This document shows positions 10,052 through 18,848 of a stretch of 64,000 bases of DNA, one piece after another. The DNA comes from Saprospiraceae bacterium. Lineage in GTDB: Bacteria; Bacteroidota; Bacteroidia; Chitinophagales; Saprospiraceae. The notes under the pieces were generated by a model that saw only the letters and a list, made by a program, of their open reading frames with translations, did not search any database and was not told the DNA's origin. Made by a program: the position numbers and the translations under genes. Positions within the stretch are counted from its first letter, which is position 1; the number at the start of each line of letters is the position of its first letter. The DNA lies in the NCBI GenBank assembly GCA_020627785.1, contig JAHDGF010000016.1:1-64000 (forward strand), read 5' to 3'.

Positions 10052-10840
10052 ATGAAAGAAAAAGGCTTAAAAAACAAATTAGCATTGGTTTGCGGAGGTT
10101 CTGACGGCCTAGGATTTGGTAGCGCATACCAGTTAGCATCAGCTGGTGCAGAGCTGATCATTACAGGTAGATCAGAAGGCAAACTTAGAGAAAAGAAAAA
10201 GGAATTAGATCGGGTAAATAATAAAGACAACAAGACACTATGTATAGATTTTGATCGAACGGATGAGGTTAAAAGAATTATTTCAGAACTTGTCATTAAA
10301 GCACCCATACAAATTTTAGTTAACAATTGTGGAGGACCACCTCCTGGCAAATTAATTTTAGCAGAACCAAGTAAATTACTAAAAGCCTTTAATCAACATA
10401 TTATAGCATCACATATTATAAGCACGTTACTAATTCCAGGCATGGAGTCAAGTGGCTATGGCAGAATAATCAATATTATCTCTACTTCCGTCAGACAACC
10501 CATCCCTGACTTAGGTATATCTAATACAATTAGGGGAGCAATGGCCAGTTGGTCTAAAACTTTGTCAAATGAACTTGCATCCACTGGTATAACCGTAAAT
10601 AATATCTTACCTGGCACTACCAAAACTGGCCGCCTTGAAAATATCCTTAGTGCACGCCAAAAGAAATTTAATATCTCACGCGAAGAAGCCAAAAATCAAA
10701 TGCTTGATCAAATTCCAATGGGGCGATTTGCCGAGGTAGAAGAAATTTCTAAAGCTATATTATTTCTTGCTTCCCCAGATGCATCTTACATTACCGGAAC
10801 CAATCTGCAAGTTGACGGAGGCAAGATCAGAAGTATATGA
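10052..10840 (+). CDS. SDR-family protein lacking the usual Tyr-Lys catalytic pair
   Basis: 262 residues with a short-chain dehydrogenase fold. The nucleotide-binding loop is GGSDGLGFG (15-23), close to GxxxGxG. NNCGG (91-95) and the C-terminal ASYITGTNLQVDGG are typical. A serine is at 144, but where Tyr-xxx-Lys should be, the sequence has Ser157-NTI-Arg161. I recall a known side branch of 3-oxoacyl-ACP-reductase-like SDRs with this kind of change, so it is not necessarily a dead enzyme. It is co-transcribed with the DASS transporter, so a role in handling the imported acid is possible, but no reaction can be assigned. Confidence 0.8.
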   Translation: MKEKGLKNKLALVCGGSDGLGFGSAYQLASAGAELIITGRSEGKLREKKKELDRVNNKDNKTLCIDFDRTDEVKRIISELVIKAPIQILVNNCGGPPPGKLILAEPSKLLKAFNQHIIASHIISTLLIPGMESSGYGRIINIISTSVRQPIPDLGISNTIRGAMASWSKTLSNELASTGITVNNILPGTTKTGRLENILSARQKKFNISREEAKNQMLDQIPMGRFAEVEEISKAILFLASPDASYITGTNLQVDGGKIRSI

Positions 10841-11485
10841 GAAATATTTTTGTTCTGCTCACAGTTCAATTATTGTTTCTAGCAGTTGGGATTAGTCAAA
10901 CTGAGAATGATTTCCAAACGTGGAATACAATCTCAATTTCAAAAAAAATTTCAGATAAGTATAAGTCTTCATTAACGATCATACAAAGGATTAATGATGA
11001 CAACTTAAGGTACAATGATGCCTCTTTTGATTGGAAAATAAACCGAAAAATAAAAGGAGGTCTTTCTGGGCAAATTACATTTAGGCACTGGACATTTACT
11101 CGACTAAAACCTGTATATTTTTTTTTGGTACGATCTTATCCATGTTCAAAAAAAATCAACTTACAAATATGTGAATATCCTACGATTTCATCATGGCCTT
11201 GACTGGGTAGGAAAACAACAGGCAGATTTTCTCAGGTGGCGTAGTCACTTTTATAAACAACTACCTAACTCGCCCTTTGTTCCTTTTGTCGGTTATGATC
11301 TCTGGTATCGATTCAATGGTAATAATTTCTTTCAGAATCTATGGATTGATCTCGGCGCAGAATATAAAGTTGAAAATTTTTTAATTAGAATAAACTACCG
11401 AAGGATAACCCAATTTGAAAATCGACCGGGCTGGAGGAGACATATATTAGTATTTGGTATATTTCATACTTTAGCAGCAAAATAA
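10837..11485 (+). pseudogene. DUF2490-like outer-membrane protein, frameshifted
   Basis: Begins with a signal peptide (MRNIFVLLTVQLLFLAVGISQ) and continues with beta-strand-rich sequence (DFQTWNTISISKKISDKYKS), as in DUF2490 outer-membrane proteins. The frame is lost in a nine-T run at 11118-11126. Reading it as eight T gives VYFFWYDLIHVQKKSTYKYV and then joins LRFHHGLDWVGKQQ to the end, about 215 residues, normal for the family. Its start overlaps the SDR stop by 4 nt, so it belongs to the DASS operon. It may be intact in the cell if the run is miscalled. Confidence 0.7.
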
Positions 11486-11490
11486 TTTAT

Positions 11491-11522
11491 TTACACTACT
11501 TTGTGTAACATCCATTTTTTTT
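11491..11522 (+). terminator. Terminator of the TonB/DASS block
   Basis: A 6-bp stem (TTACAC 11491-11496 with GTGTAA 11503-11508) lies just after the DUF2490 stop, followed six nt later by eight T. The stem is short and AT-rich, but the T tract and position fit an intrinsic terminator. Confidence 0.5.
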
Positions 11523-11565
11523 AATTGAAGTTAACGAGATCCATTAATCAAAATTCCTTTTCTTC

Positions 11566-12591
11566 TCAAAGAAAACTTTTCTTCAAAGCCTCAACTATCT
11601 CTCTGTAGATAAATTCAAAATCCATGGATTCATTTTCTACATATTCGTCAAGCGCATCATAAACCAATTTTGATTTACTAGGCTGTATAGAAATTTCATA
11701 TTCTCCAACTTCTTTTCCATAATTGACTTCTAAAATCTTAGCTGTTATCCCTCTTACCATGATTTCATCTACATCTGTGTACTCCTCCTCAAATTTTGGT
11801 TGATTAATGAGAGAATCTAATTCGGCGTCATAGTATTTTTTAAATAGTGCATCCGTATATAGATGTGAATTTTCATGAATTATAATTCGTCTATAATCAT
11901 CATCCCATTCAACCTGTAACACTTGCGATGTTGAATCAGGATGATCACAAAAATAACCAAGCAAGAAATGTCTTGTAGTCTCTTCATCGTTTAAAAAGGT
12001 AATCGCTTTATTCGTTATGTTATTCTGCGGATCAAAAATGATTTTTAGATTTGGCTCTCTACTCTGCTTGAAAAAAGTATTTAATTGGTTTGTTACTTGA
12101 TTACCATTTAATGAATCAAGGAAAGATTCATAATTTAATTTTTCGAATCCTTGGTAATTAGATTTATCCTTAAAGTCTTTTAATAAGATTGAAAGCGAAT
12201 CAAGATTTTCTCCATACCACCCAAATTGATTTACTACATCTTGTGCATCAATTCCAGGCAAGAGATTTAAATTTTCATCAAAGCATAATGCTACAGCGGG
12301 TAAATCAGCATTCCATTCATCACCCATTCTAATTTTCTGAACCAAGGGAAGGTCTGAATATTTTGAAAATCTATTTGTAGTTTGCCTATATAATGAATTG
12401 TTACAAGGTCTATACTCAACATCTATGCTATCTGCTATTGCTAAATTATAAGCAATCCGGAATAACTGAACATTATCATTAACCGCAATTGAGGTCTGAC
12501 CTTTTTTAATGCTAGGATTTTGTTTTTGACTTGTTTGAGCATGACAAGATGAAATCAAGCAACTTAATAAAAGAATAATGACAAGTTTCAT
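11566..12591 (-). CDS. DUF4932-like lipoprotein with HExxH motif
   Basis: 341 residues with a lipoprotein signal (LISSC, Cys16). The sequence RIIIHENSHLY holds an HExxH at H239-E-N-S-H243, the zinc-binding signature of zincin metallopeptidases, with acidic residues further on (DEIMVRGITA) that could supply the third ligand. Overall it looks like DUF4932, a Bacteroidota family of presumed secreted zincins with no known substrate. It stands alone, convergent with the DUF2490 gene. The metalloprotease role is inferred from the motif only. Confidence 0.65.
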   Translation of the reverse strand: MKLVIILLLSCLISSCHAQTSQKQNPSIKKGQTSIAVNDNVQLFRIAYNLAIADSIDVEYRPCNNSLYRQTTNRFSKYSDLPLVQKIRMGDEWNADLPAVALCFDENLNLLPGIDAQDVVNQFGWYGENLDSLSILLKDFKDKSNYQGFEKLNYESFLDSLNGNQVTNQLNTFFKQSREPNLKIIFDPQNNITNKAITFLNDEETTRHFLLGYFCDHPDSTSQVLQVEWDDDYRRIIIHENSHLYTDALFKKYYDAELDSLINQPKFEEEYTDVDEIMVRGITAKILEVNYGKEVGEYEISIQPSKSKLVYDALDEYVENESMDFEFIYREIVEALKKSFL

Positions 12592-12881
12592 TTATGAGGT
12601 TATACTTGTGACTAAACAACAATAAAAGTTTAAGATTCTATATTTAATTGAAATTTTATAGCACCAATTATCAGGTGCTTCCAACTTTTTCTAATTATAG
12701 TGTTTGAATTTCAAAGGTATCGGAATTTATTGATTTTATTTTGACTGTAAAGGTGAATATTGTTTCCACATTTTCAATGGAATGAACAATAATATCTCCA
12801 CCATCTTGAGCTTAAATAAAAAACTGACCAAAACAGTGTTCCAATTTATATTGATACGAGAAATTAATTCATCTTTATCCA

Positions 12882-13514
12882 ATGAACGCACCTGATCCAA
12901 ACAACACCTTCCCACTAGAAAATTACAAGAGATTATGTTTTCTTAAAAATGTCATCAAAAATCCAAACATCATTGTTGGCGATTATACGTACTATGATGA
13001 TTTTGAGAATGTGGAAAATTTTGAGAAGAATGTAAAGTATCTTTTTGATTTTAATGGGGATCAACTGATCATCGGAAAGTTCTGTATGATCGCTTCTGAT
13101 GTCTCATTTATAATGAACGGAGGGAATCATTTAAGTAAGGCAATCACCTCCTACCCTTTTGCCATATTTGGTAAAGACTGGAGTGATGCCATGGAAGGTA
13201 AATCTTATCCCAACAAAGGAAATACTGAAATCGGAAATGATGTATGGATTGGCCATAAGGCGACCATTATGCCAGGGATAAGTATCGGTCATGGTGCGAT
13301 CGTTGGATCATACTCAATTGTAACAAGAGATGTTGCTCCCTATACAATCGTAGGAGGGAATCCGGCGGTAGAAATAAGAAAGAGATTCAATGAAGAACAG
13401 GTTGAATATCTTCTAAATCTAAAATGGTGGGATTGGCCTATTGAAAAAATCACAAAGAACCTAAATCTACTTACTGGAAGTGATCCGGAAAAACTAAATC
13501 ACATAAGGCCTTAA
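12882..13514 (+). CDS. CatB/Vat-type xenobiotic O-acetyltransferase
   Basis: 210 residues, the standard length of this left-handed beta-helix acetyltransferase group. Hexapeptide repeats run through IGNDVWIGHKATIMPGISIG (about 125-145) and onward. NGGNH (79-83) carries the histidine that is catalytic in Vat(D)/CatB enzymes, and the C-terminal WWDWPIEKI helix is characteristic. The closest named relatives are the streptogramin A acetyltransferases (Vat) and CatB chloramphenicol acetyltransferases, but many chromosomal members act on unknown small molecules. It is a single gene with no mobile element beside it, so intrinsic rather than acquired. Confidence 0.8.
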   Translation: MNAPDPNNTFPLENYKRLCFLKNVIKNPNIIVGDYTYYDDFENVENFEKNVKYLFDFNGDQLIIGKFCMIASDVSFIMNGGNHLSKAITSYPFAIFGKDWSDAMEGKSYPNKGNTEIGNDVWIGHKATIMPGISIGHGAIVGSYSIVTRDVAPYTIVGGNPAVEIRKRFNEEQVEYLLNLKWWDWPIEKITKNLNLLTGSDPEKLNHIRP

Positions 13515-13700
13515 TGTTTGTTGCACTTAATATATAATATGTAATCCCAACTGACAAAAGTGACATTGAAGGAGTAAGATTTTACTTATTCATCTTCGAA
13601 TTAATCGATTTCTTTGTTAATTTCATGAGCTAGGATATCCCAAAGTAACTCCAAAGGAATCTACTATTACATCTTTCGGAAATTGTCTTAAATATTTTAT

Positions 13701-15137
13701 ATGAATACTGCTGTAGCTGCACTACCTCAAATTGAAACAAAAGTTAATGACCTCGAACGAATATTTAACTTACAAAAGGAGAATCAATTCAATGTTGGAA
13801 ACACCAACGCGAAAGAGCGAATTGCCAAACTAAAGAAGTTACATGAAGCCGTATTGAAGTATCGACCACAAATAAAAGAGGCTTTATACAAAGACTATAG
13901 AAAACACCCCAGTGAAGTTGACCTTACCGAGATCTATCCTGTAACAAGTGAAATTAAAGACGCAAAGAAAAACATCCGAAGATGGATGTACGGTGGTCGA
14001 GTAAAAACTCCTTTGGCAATGATGGGTTCTAGCTCAAGGGTTAAGCACGAACCAAAGGGTGTCGTCTTAATCATCTCACCATGGAATTTCCCCGTCAACT
14101 TGACTTTTGGTCCTTTGGTCTCAGCCATTGCAGCAGGAAATACTGTTATGATTAAGCCATCGGAAATGACTCCACACGCTTCTGCGCTAATGAAAAAAAT
14201 AATCGGAGAAATTTTTAATGAAAATGAGATTGCGGTTGTCGAGGGAGGTGTAAGTACTTCTACTGATCTACTAAAACTTCCTTTCAATCATATCTTTTTT
14301 ACTGGGGCTCCGAGTATTGGAAAAATTGTAATGAAGGCTGCCGCAGAAAACTTAACCTCCGTCACCTTAGAACTCGGAGGGAAATCTCCGACCATCGTTG
14401 ATGAAACAGCAAACGTGGATCTTGCAGCTAAAAGAATCGCTTGGGGCAAATACGTGAATAACGGTCAGGTATGTATTGCACCAGATTATCTGTTTGTCCA
14501 TGAAAGTAAAAAAGAAGCATTTGTGTCTGCTTTCAAAAAATATATGAAAGAATTCTACACCGAAGATTCTTCGCAAGAATCCTCTTATGCTAGAATTGTA
14601 AATACAAGACACTTTAACAGAGTGAAAGGCTACATCGATGACGCAATGGACAAAGGCGCTAAGATTGAAGCAGGAGGAAAATTTGACGAAAGTCAGGACT
14701 TCATCGCCCCTACTCTAATGACTAATGTTTCACTAGATTCTAAATTAATGACCGAAGAAATTTTCGGCCCAGTGCTTCCGGTCTACTCCTATACTAATAT
14801 AGACGATGTACTTCAAAAAATAAATGCCAGAGAAAAGCCACTTGCCCTATACATTTACAGCAAAAATAAAAAGAACACCAATCACATTTTAAATAATACA
14901 CGAGCAGGTGGCACTTGTGTTAATCACAATGCAGCACACTTCTTTAATCCTAATTTACCTTTCGGAGGATCTAACAATAGTGGCATCGGAAAAGCGCATG
15001 GAAAAGATGGCTTTGAGTCATTCTCAAATGCTAGAGGTGTTTTTACACAGCATGTTCCTAATGCTCTTGATTTATTGACACCTCCTTACAATGATTTCAA
15101 ACAAAAACTAATCGACTTGACGATTAAATGGTTCTAA
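13701..15137 (+). CDS. Aldehyde dehydrogenase family protein (ALDH3-like)
   Basis: 478 residues, full length. It oxidises aldehydes to acids with NAD(P). The active site is visible: Glu224 in VTLELGGKSP and Cys258 in NNGQVCIA, with the substrate/cofactor motif SPWNFPVNL (126-134) and the C-terminal LPFGGSNNSGIG. Size, the RRWMYGG segment and the absence of the extra N-terminal domain place it with class-3/fatty-aldehyde-type enzymes. The last helix is amphipathic (FKQKLIDLTIKWF). It is monocistronic, and the physiological aldehyde is unknown. Confidence 0.88.
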   Translation: MNTAVAALPQIETKVNDLERIFNLQKENQFNVGNTNAKERIAKLKKLHEAVLKYRPQIKEALYKDYRKHPSEVDLTEIYPVTSEIKDAKKNIRRWMYGGRVKTPLAMMGSSSRVKHEPKGVVLIISPWNFPVNLTFGPLVSAIAAGNTVMIKPSEMTPHASALMKKIIGEIFNENEIAVVEGGVSTSTDLLKLPFNHIFFTGAPSIGKIVMKAAAENLTSVTLELGGKSPTIVDETANVDLAAKRIAWGKYVNNGQVCIAPDYLFVHESKKEAFVSAFKKYMKEFYTEDSSQESSYARIVNTRHFNRVKGYIDDAMDKGAKIEAGGKFDESQDFIAPTLMTNVSLDSKLMTEEIFGPVLPVYSYTNIDDVLQKINAREKPLALYIYSKNKKNTNHILNNTRAGGTCVNHNAAHFFNPNLPFGGSNNSGIGKAHGKDGFESFSNARGVFTQHVPNALDLLTPPYNDFKQKLIDLTIKWF

Positions 15138-15141
15138 GAAA

Positions 15142-15288
15142 AATTTCGATGAATTAAAAAAAGATCCAAAGTTCCTTATGCTATTAGATCAAACAAGGAA
15201 ATATAGAAATTATAAGATTGAAAGATATCGAACAACAGCAATTCTTATAAAAGAAGTTGTAAAGATGATTGATAAATTCATAGAGTAA
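15142..15288 (+). pseudogene. Unrecognised gene remnant or 36-codon small ORF
   Basis: One frame reads protein-like sequence, NFDELKKDPKFLMLLDQTRK, continuing to ...KEVVKMIDKFIE and a stop, with a helical charged pattern. There is no start codon before it: the frame is closed upstream by a TGA. The only internal start (ATG 15178) would give 36 residues. It looks like the 3' end of a lost gene. I do not recognise a parent family. Confidence 0.3.
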
Positions 15289-15422
15289 CTACACAAACAT
15301 AAGCTAGAAATAGCCACTAATTATTCACAGGCAAATTCGTCGAAAAATATAGAACATCGATAGAGATATTATAATGCAAGAGTCTATTTTTCTTTATTTT
15401 AGGATTACTAAATATCAAATTC

Positions 15423-15617
15423 ATGGGAATTGAAGCATTTATTTTAACGCTAGTAATTACTATCCCAACCTATTTTCTTTCTAAATGGGTGCTAGAAAAA
15501 TTTGACTTAGCACCGATTCATAAAAGAAAAAAAATGGCTGTTTTTTCAGCAGCGGTTTTAAGTCCCTTAATCTTTGTAGCTGTCCTTTCGCTTTGGCTAA
15601 CCTTTACTACCATTTAA
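15423..15617 (+). CDS. Small two-helix membrane protein
   Basis: 64 residues with two hydrophobic helices (about 3-23 and 39-62) separated by a positive loop (HKRKK), so both ends should lie on the same side with the loop in the cytoplasm. The start ATG follows an AT-rich leader. Composition and topology support a real gene. No family or partner is recognised. Confidence 0.5.
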   Translation: MGIEAFILTLVITIPTYFLSKWVLEKFDLAPIHKRKKMAVFSAAVLSPLIFVAVLSLWLTFTTI

Positions 15618-15729
15618 CCGAAAAAAGATTTCGATCAAGCAAGTGTTTATTGTAAACAGACAGGAACAAAAACGAGATGGTCAATCTACTAGGCAGAGCA
15701 ATCCAAATTATAAATCATTTAGAGATGAC

Positions 15730-16254
15730 TTATTTATTTTCTTTAATAAAGGGCAAAACTCGATCTGCTAATTTTAAAAAGTAAATACCTTCTTTAAGAC
15801 TCGAAGCGTCTACCTTCTTACCATTACCTTGAATTAAGATATTCCCAAGACTATTCCAGACCTGCCATTCTCCCACCGAGGAGTCTGTGATGAGATATAT
15901 GTTTCTTTTGCAAGGATTTGGCAGAAGATCCACGGGTATTAAGGGAACCGTTGAATGCTCTTCGGAACTCGTATTCAAACTGTATTGAACATCAAAAATA
16001 GAATATGGACTAGAAGGCTGATCACATAATACCACAGTCTGATTTTCATTGGTTTTAGGAGATGTTATGATCACTTCATTTAAGGTCAGATTTTCATCAA
16101 ATGAATGGTCTCTGCTTGAAGTGAGTTCATCATTCAAAGCAACCTGAAAAAAATCTACATCAAATTCATTCGAGGCGGATTCATTTTGGCCGAATATATT
16201 AGCGGTGGCCAAAATAGAAAGAAGTACTAAGGGGATTGTTTGTATAAATTTCAT
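15730..16254 (-). CDS. Short secreted protein with type IX sorting domain
   Basis: 174 residues: a signal peptide (cleaved near NIFGQ), a polar 75-residue middle with no recognised domain, and a C-terminal type A sorting domain of the type IX secretion system (LLPNPCKRNIYL ... WQVWNSLGNILIQG ... LKEGIYFLKL). The PNP motif, the WxxxG turn and the GIYFLK strand are diagnostic. It should be exported across the outer membrane and attached to the cell surface. Most of the protein is signal plus sorting domain, so the cargo is small. Confidence 0.75.
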   Translation of the reverse strand: MKFIQTIPLVLLSILATANIFGQNESASNEFDVDFFQVALNDELTSSRDHSFDENLTLNEVIITSPKTNENQTVVLCDQPSSPYSIFDVQYSLNTSSEEHSTVPLIPVDLLPNPCKRNIYLITDSSVGEWQVWNSLGNILIQGNGKKVDASSLKEGIYFLKLADRVLPFIKENK

Positions 16255-16461
16255 GCAACTGAATTTTTATCAAGTTATCCCATACACTTATCAAACAATA
16301 CAGTGATTCTCCCTAATTCAAGCACTAGGGTAAACCACGAAAACCAATTTCTTAACACTCAGTCATGCGACTCAAATTGTCCAAAATAACACCTAAACGG
16401 TCTTGAAAAACACCTTTAAAAAGTATTTCAATTATTTCTCTTTGAATTCCAACAGATTCTA

Positions 16462-16469
16462 TAAATTTG
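16462..16469 (+). promoter_or_regulatory. -7 element of the iron-type operon
   Basis: TAAATTTG matches TAnnTTTG exactly, with a TTG 17 nt upstream (16442-16444) as a possible -33 element. Transcription would start near 16476, inside the inverted repeat that follows. This argues that the operon's first codon is the GTG at 16512 rather than the TTG at 16467, which lies within the promoter. Confidence 0.55.
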
Positions 16470-16472
16470 CTC

Positions 16473-16495
16473 TTACTTAGACTTAGTCTAAATAA
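16473..16495 (+). promoter_or_regulatory. Inverted-repeat operator at the iron-type operon
   Basis: A 23-bp inverted repeat: 11-bp arms TTACTTAGACT and AGTCTAAATAA around one central T, with one mismatched pair. It covers the predicted transcription start, a repressor position. The TTAGACT/AGTCTAA core resembles metal-responsive repressor boxes of the DtxR/IdeR/MntR kind. The identity of the regulator is inference from the genes it precedes. Confidence 0.55.
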
Positions 16496-16511
16496 AATTA
16501 AAGAAAACGAA

Positions 16512-17726
16512 GTGAAGAGAAGACAAACCTCAAAAATACTAACACTCCTAGTAATAACAGGGCTTTTGAGCTCTTGCGATAAAGATTCTGGATCAACTTT
16601 CACTGTTGAAAATCCCGTAAACTATGAGTTTTTAAGAAATGGAAGCTCCACGGTTTCCTTTGATGGACAGACCACAAGAATATCAATGGCTACCGAATTA
16701 ACTGCGGCCATGACTGATTTTGATTCAAACTTAGAAAGTTTGCTTGAAATGTATGCCAATCAGTCCGCCAGCGGCGATGATGTAAATCCATTTGCGCAAG
16801 CGAGTCTTAACGAATCTACCAAAAGTGTAAAATCAAAGGTAGCTGCCTCTGCGGATTTCTTCTCAACGAATACTGTTGAAGCGGCTAAGATAAAAGCGGA
16901 CATCGAATCATGGATCACAGCTCAAGTAAATGAGGTTTACCCCAATAGAAATGAACTAGCAAGCGAAGGGAAGGCAGGTCAGATTGCTGACGGGACCTCT
17001 GCAAGATATGTCAATGCGAAAGGACTAGAATACAACCAGGCTGTTGCAAAATCACTGATTGGAGCATTGATGGTAGATCAAATATGTAACAATTATTTAT
17101 CAACCGCTGTTTTGGATGAAAATCAAAATCAACAAGAAAATACCGATGGCATCACAGGTGAAGGGAACTATACGACCATGGAGCATAAATGGGATGAGGC
17201 TTACGGATATCTTTTTGGTAAATCTACGGATACAGGAAATCCATTAGCAACGCTTGGAGATGATGAATTCTTAAATAAATATTTATCTAGAGTCAATGAC
17301 GATTCAGATTTCAATGGAATTGCTGAAGAAATTTTCGAAGCTTTTAAATTGGGCCGAGCAGCAATTGTTGCGGGTGACTATGACTTAAGAGATCAGCAAG
17401 CTGAAATATTGAAACAAAAAATCTCAGAGGTAATCGCAATACGCGCAGTTTTCTATCTACAGTGTGGAAGTAGAGCTCTTGAAGCGGATGATTTAGGCGG
17501 AGCCTTTCATGATTTATCAGAAGGTTTTGGCTTTGTGTATAGCTTGAGATTTACTAGAAAATCTGACAGCAATGATTCATATTTTAGTCGCGCTGAAGTT
17601 GATGGTTTTATAGATCGCTTGACAGCAGGGAATGGGTTTTGGGATTTAGATGCCAACATCCTAAATGAAATCTCTGAACAGATTGCTGAAAAATTTGAAT
17701 TTACTGTGGCTCAAGCCGCAAACTAA
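16512..17726 (+). CDS. DUF4856 lipoprotein, first gene of iron-type operon
   Basis: About 404 residues from the GTG at 16512. The alternative TTG at 16467 lies in the promoter and would add a leader before the signal. The lipoprotein signal is LTLLVITGLLSSC. The rest is helical and acidic, with no metal-ligand motif I can point to, and matches the general look of DUF4856 proteins (SARYVNAKGLEYNQAVAKSL; HKWDEAYGYLFG). In Bacteroidota this family travels with imelysin and HTTM genes, as here, and is taken to work in surface or periplasmic iron handling. Spacing to the imelysin gene is 9 nt. Confidence 0.7.
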   Translation: MKRRQTSKILTLLVITGLLSSCDKDSGSTFTVENPVNYEFLRNGSSTVSFDGQTTRISMATELTAAMTDFDSNLESLLEMYANQSASGDDVNPFAQASLNESTKSVKSKVAASADFFSTNTVEAAKIKADIESWITAQVNEVYPNRNELASEGKAGQIADGTSARYVNAKGLEYNQAVAKSLIGALMVDQICNNYLSTAVLDENQNQQENTDGITGEGNYTTMEHKWDEAYGYLFGKSTDTGNPLATLGDDEFLNKYLSRVNDDSDFNGIAEEIFEAFKLGRAAIVAGDYDLRDQQAEILKQKISEVIAIRAVFYLQCGSRALEADDLGGAFHDLSEGFGFVYSLRFTRKSDSNDSYFSRAEVDGFIDRLTAGNGFWDLDANILNEISEQIAEKFEFTVAQAAN

Positions 17727-17735
17727 TATCCTAAG

Positions 17736-18848
17736 ATGAAACAAATATTTTTACTTTGCACACTAAGCTTAGGCCTTTGTTTTTTACAGTCATCCTGCAC
17801 TGATCTGCCTTCTTCTAACGAAATATTTACGGATAACTTTGACAGGAAAGCCATGCTTATTGATTGGGCGGACCTGATCATTATTCCGAGCTTTGATAAA
17901 TATTATGAAGCGCTCTTAACGCTTGACGAACAAGAAGAAGAATTCAAGTTGAATAATTCTGAGACCAACTTTAATAACCTGAAAGGGGCTTATCTAGATG
18001 CCTATATAAGCTGGCAAAAGGTTTCAATGTTTGACATAGGTAAAGCAGAGGAAATTGGATTGAGAAACTTCACAAATATTTATCCGACCAATGTTGAAGC
18101 AATAGAAAACAACATTACAGAAAAGAGTTACAATCTTGCCCTACCTTCGAATTTCGTTGCTCAAGGATTCCCTGCATTAGACTACTTATTATATGGTATT
18201 GGATCAACAGAAAATGAAATTAGAACTAAGTTAGCCGAACAAAACTATCAGATCTATTTAACTGAATTGGTTGATAGACTTCTTTCCTTGACGGATCAAG
18301 TTAGAAATGATTGGAAGCATAGATATAGAGATGTTTTTGTCAACAGCGATGGTTCTTCTGCGACAGATTCTGTAGACAAAATGGTGAATGATTTTTTATA
18401 CTATTATGAGAAATTTTTACGTGCAGGGAAAATTGGAATACCCGCAGGAATTTTTTCTGGCAACACCATGGCTAACTCTTCAGAGGCACCATATTCCAAA
18501 ATTCATTCAAAGCAGTTATTCTTAGCTGGTCTTCAAGCCACCAAGGATTTCTTTTCTGGAACAGGCATCAACCAAGACTACATTGGAGAGAGTATTGCTT
18601 CATATTTACAAAATAGAATGGAAGAAACAGAAGGTCCAGATCTAGCCCAAGAGATATTAAATCAATGGAATATTGTGGAGGGCTTGACTGCAGACCTTTC
18701 CAATACGTTTGTTGATCAAATAAATACTGATAACACAAAAATGCTAGCAATATATGATGAACTCCAAAAGGCGACCATCATTATGAAAGTAGACATGATG
18801 CAAGCATTGAATATTCAGGTAGATTATGTAGATGCCGATGGAGACTAA
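17736..18848 (+). CDS. Imelysin-family lipoprotein
   Basis: 370 residues with a lipoprotein signal (LQSSC, Cys21). The imelysin-like signature GFPALDYLLYG is at 144-154, in a helical protein of the usual length. Imelysin-like proteins (IrpA, EfeO-related) are periplasmic or surface proteins of iron-regulated operons; a peptidase role was once proposed but metal binding or iron delivery is now favoured. The gene lies between the DUF4856 gene and the HTTM gene, overlapping the latter by 17 nt, so they are co-translated. Confidence 0.82.
   Translation: MKQIFLLCTLSLGLCFLQSSCTDLPSSNEIFTDNFDRKAMLIDWADLIIIPSFDKYYEALLTLDEQEEEFKLNNSETNFNNLKGAYLDAYISWQKVSMFDIGKAEEIGLRNFTNIYPTNVEAIENNITEKSYNLALPSNFVAQGFPALDYLLYGIGSTENEIRTKLAEQNYQIYLTELVDRLLSLTDQVRNDWKHRYRDVFVNSDGSSATDSVDKMVNDFLYYYEKFLRAGKIGIPAGIFSGNTMANSSEAPYSKIHSKQLFLAGLQATKDFFSGTGINQDYIGESIASYLQNRMEETEGPDLAQEILNQWNIVEGLTADLSNTFVDQINTDNTKMLAIYDELQKATIIMKVDMMQALNIQVDYVDADGD

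Noticed and set aside
11118-11126. Programmed ribosomal frameshifting at the homopolymers
   Set aside because: No consistent slippery heptamer or downstream structure; runs differ in base and needed shift direction, and the families are normally single-frame.
12661-12680. Short GCACC...GGTGC stem in the gap before the acetyltransferase gene
   Set aside because: Six base pairs without a T tract, at no gene end; likely chance.
12882-13514. Acetyltransferase as a mobile resistance cassette
   Set aside because: No attachment site, transposon or shift in base composition flanks it.
16467-16511. TTG start for the DUF4856 gene
   Set aside because: It lies inside the predicted promoter and operator and would add an untypical leader before the lipoprotein signal.
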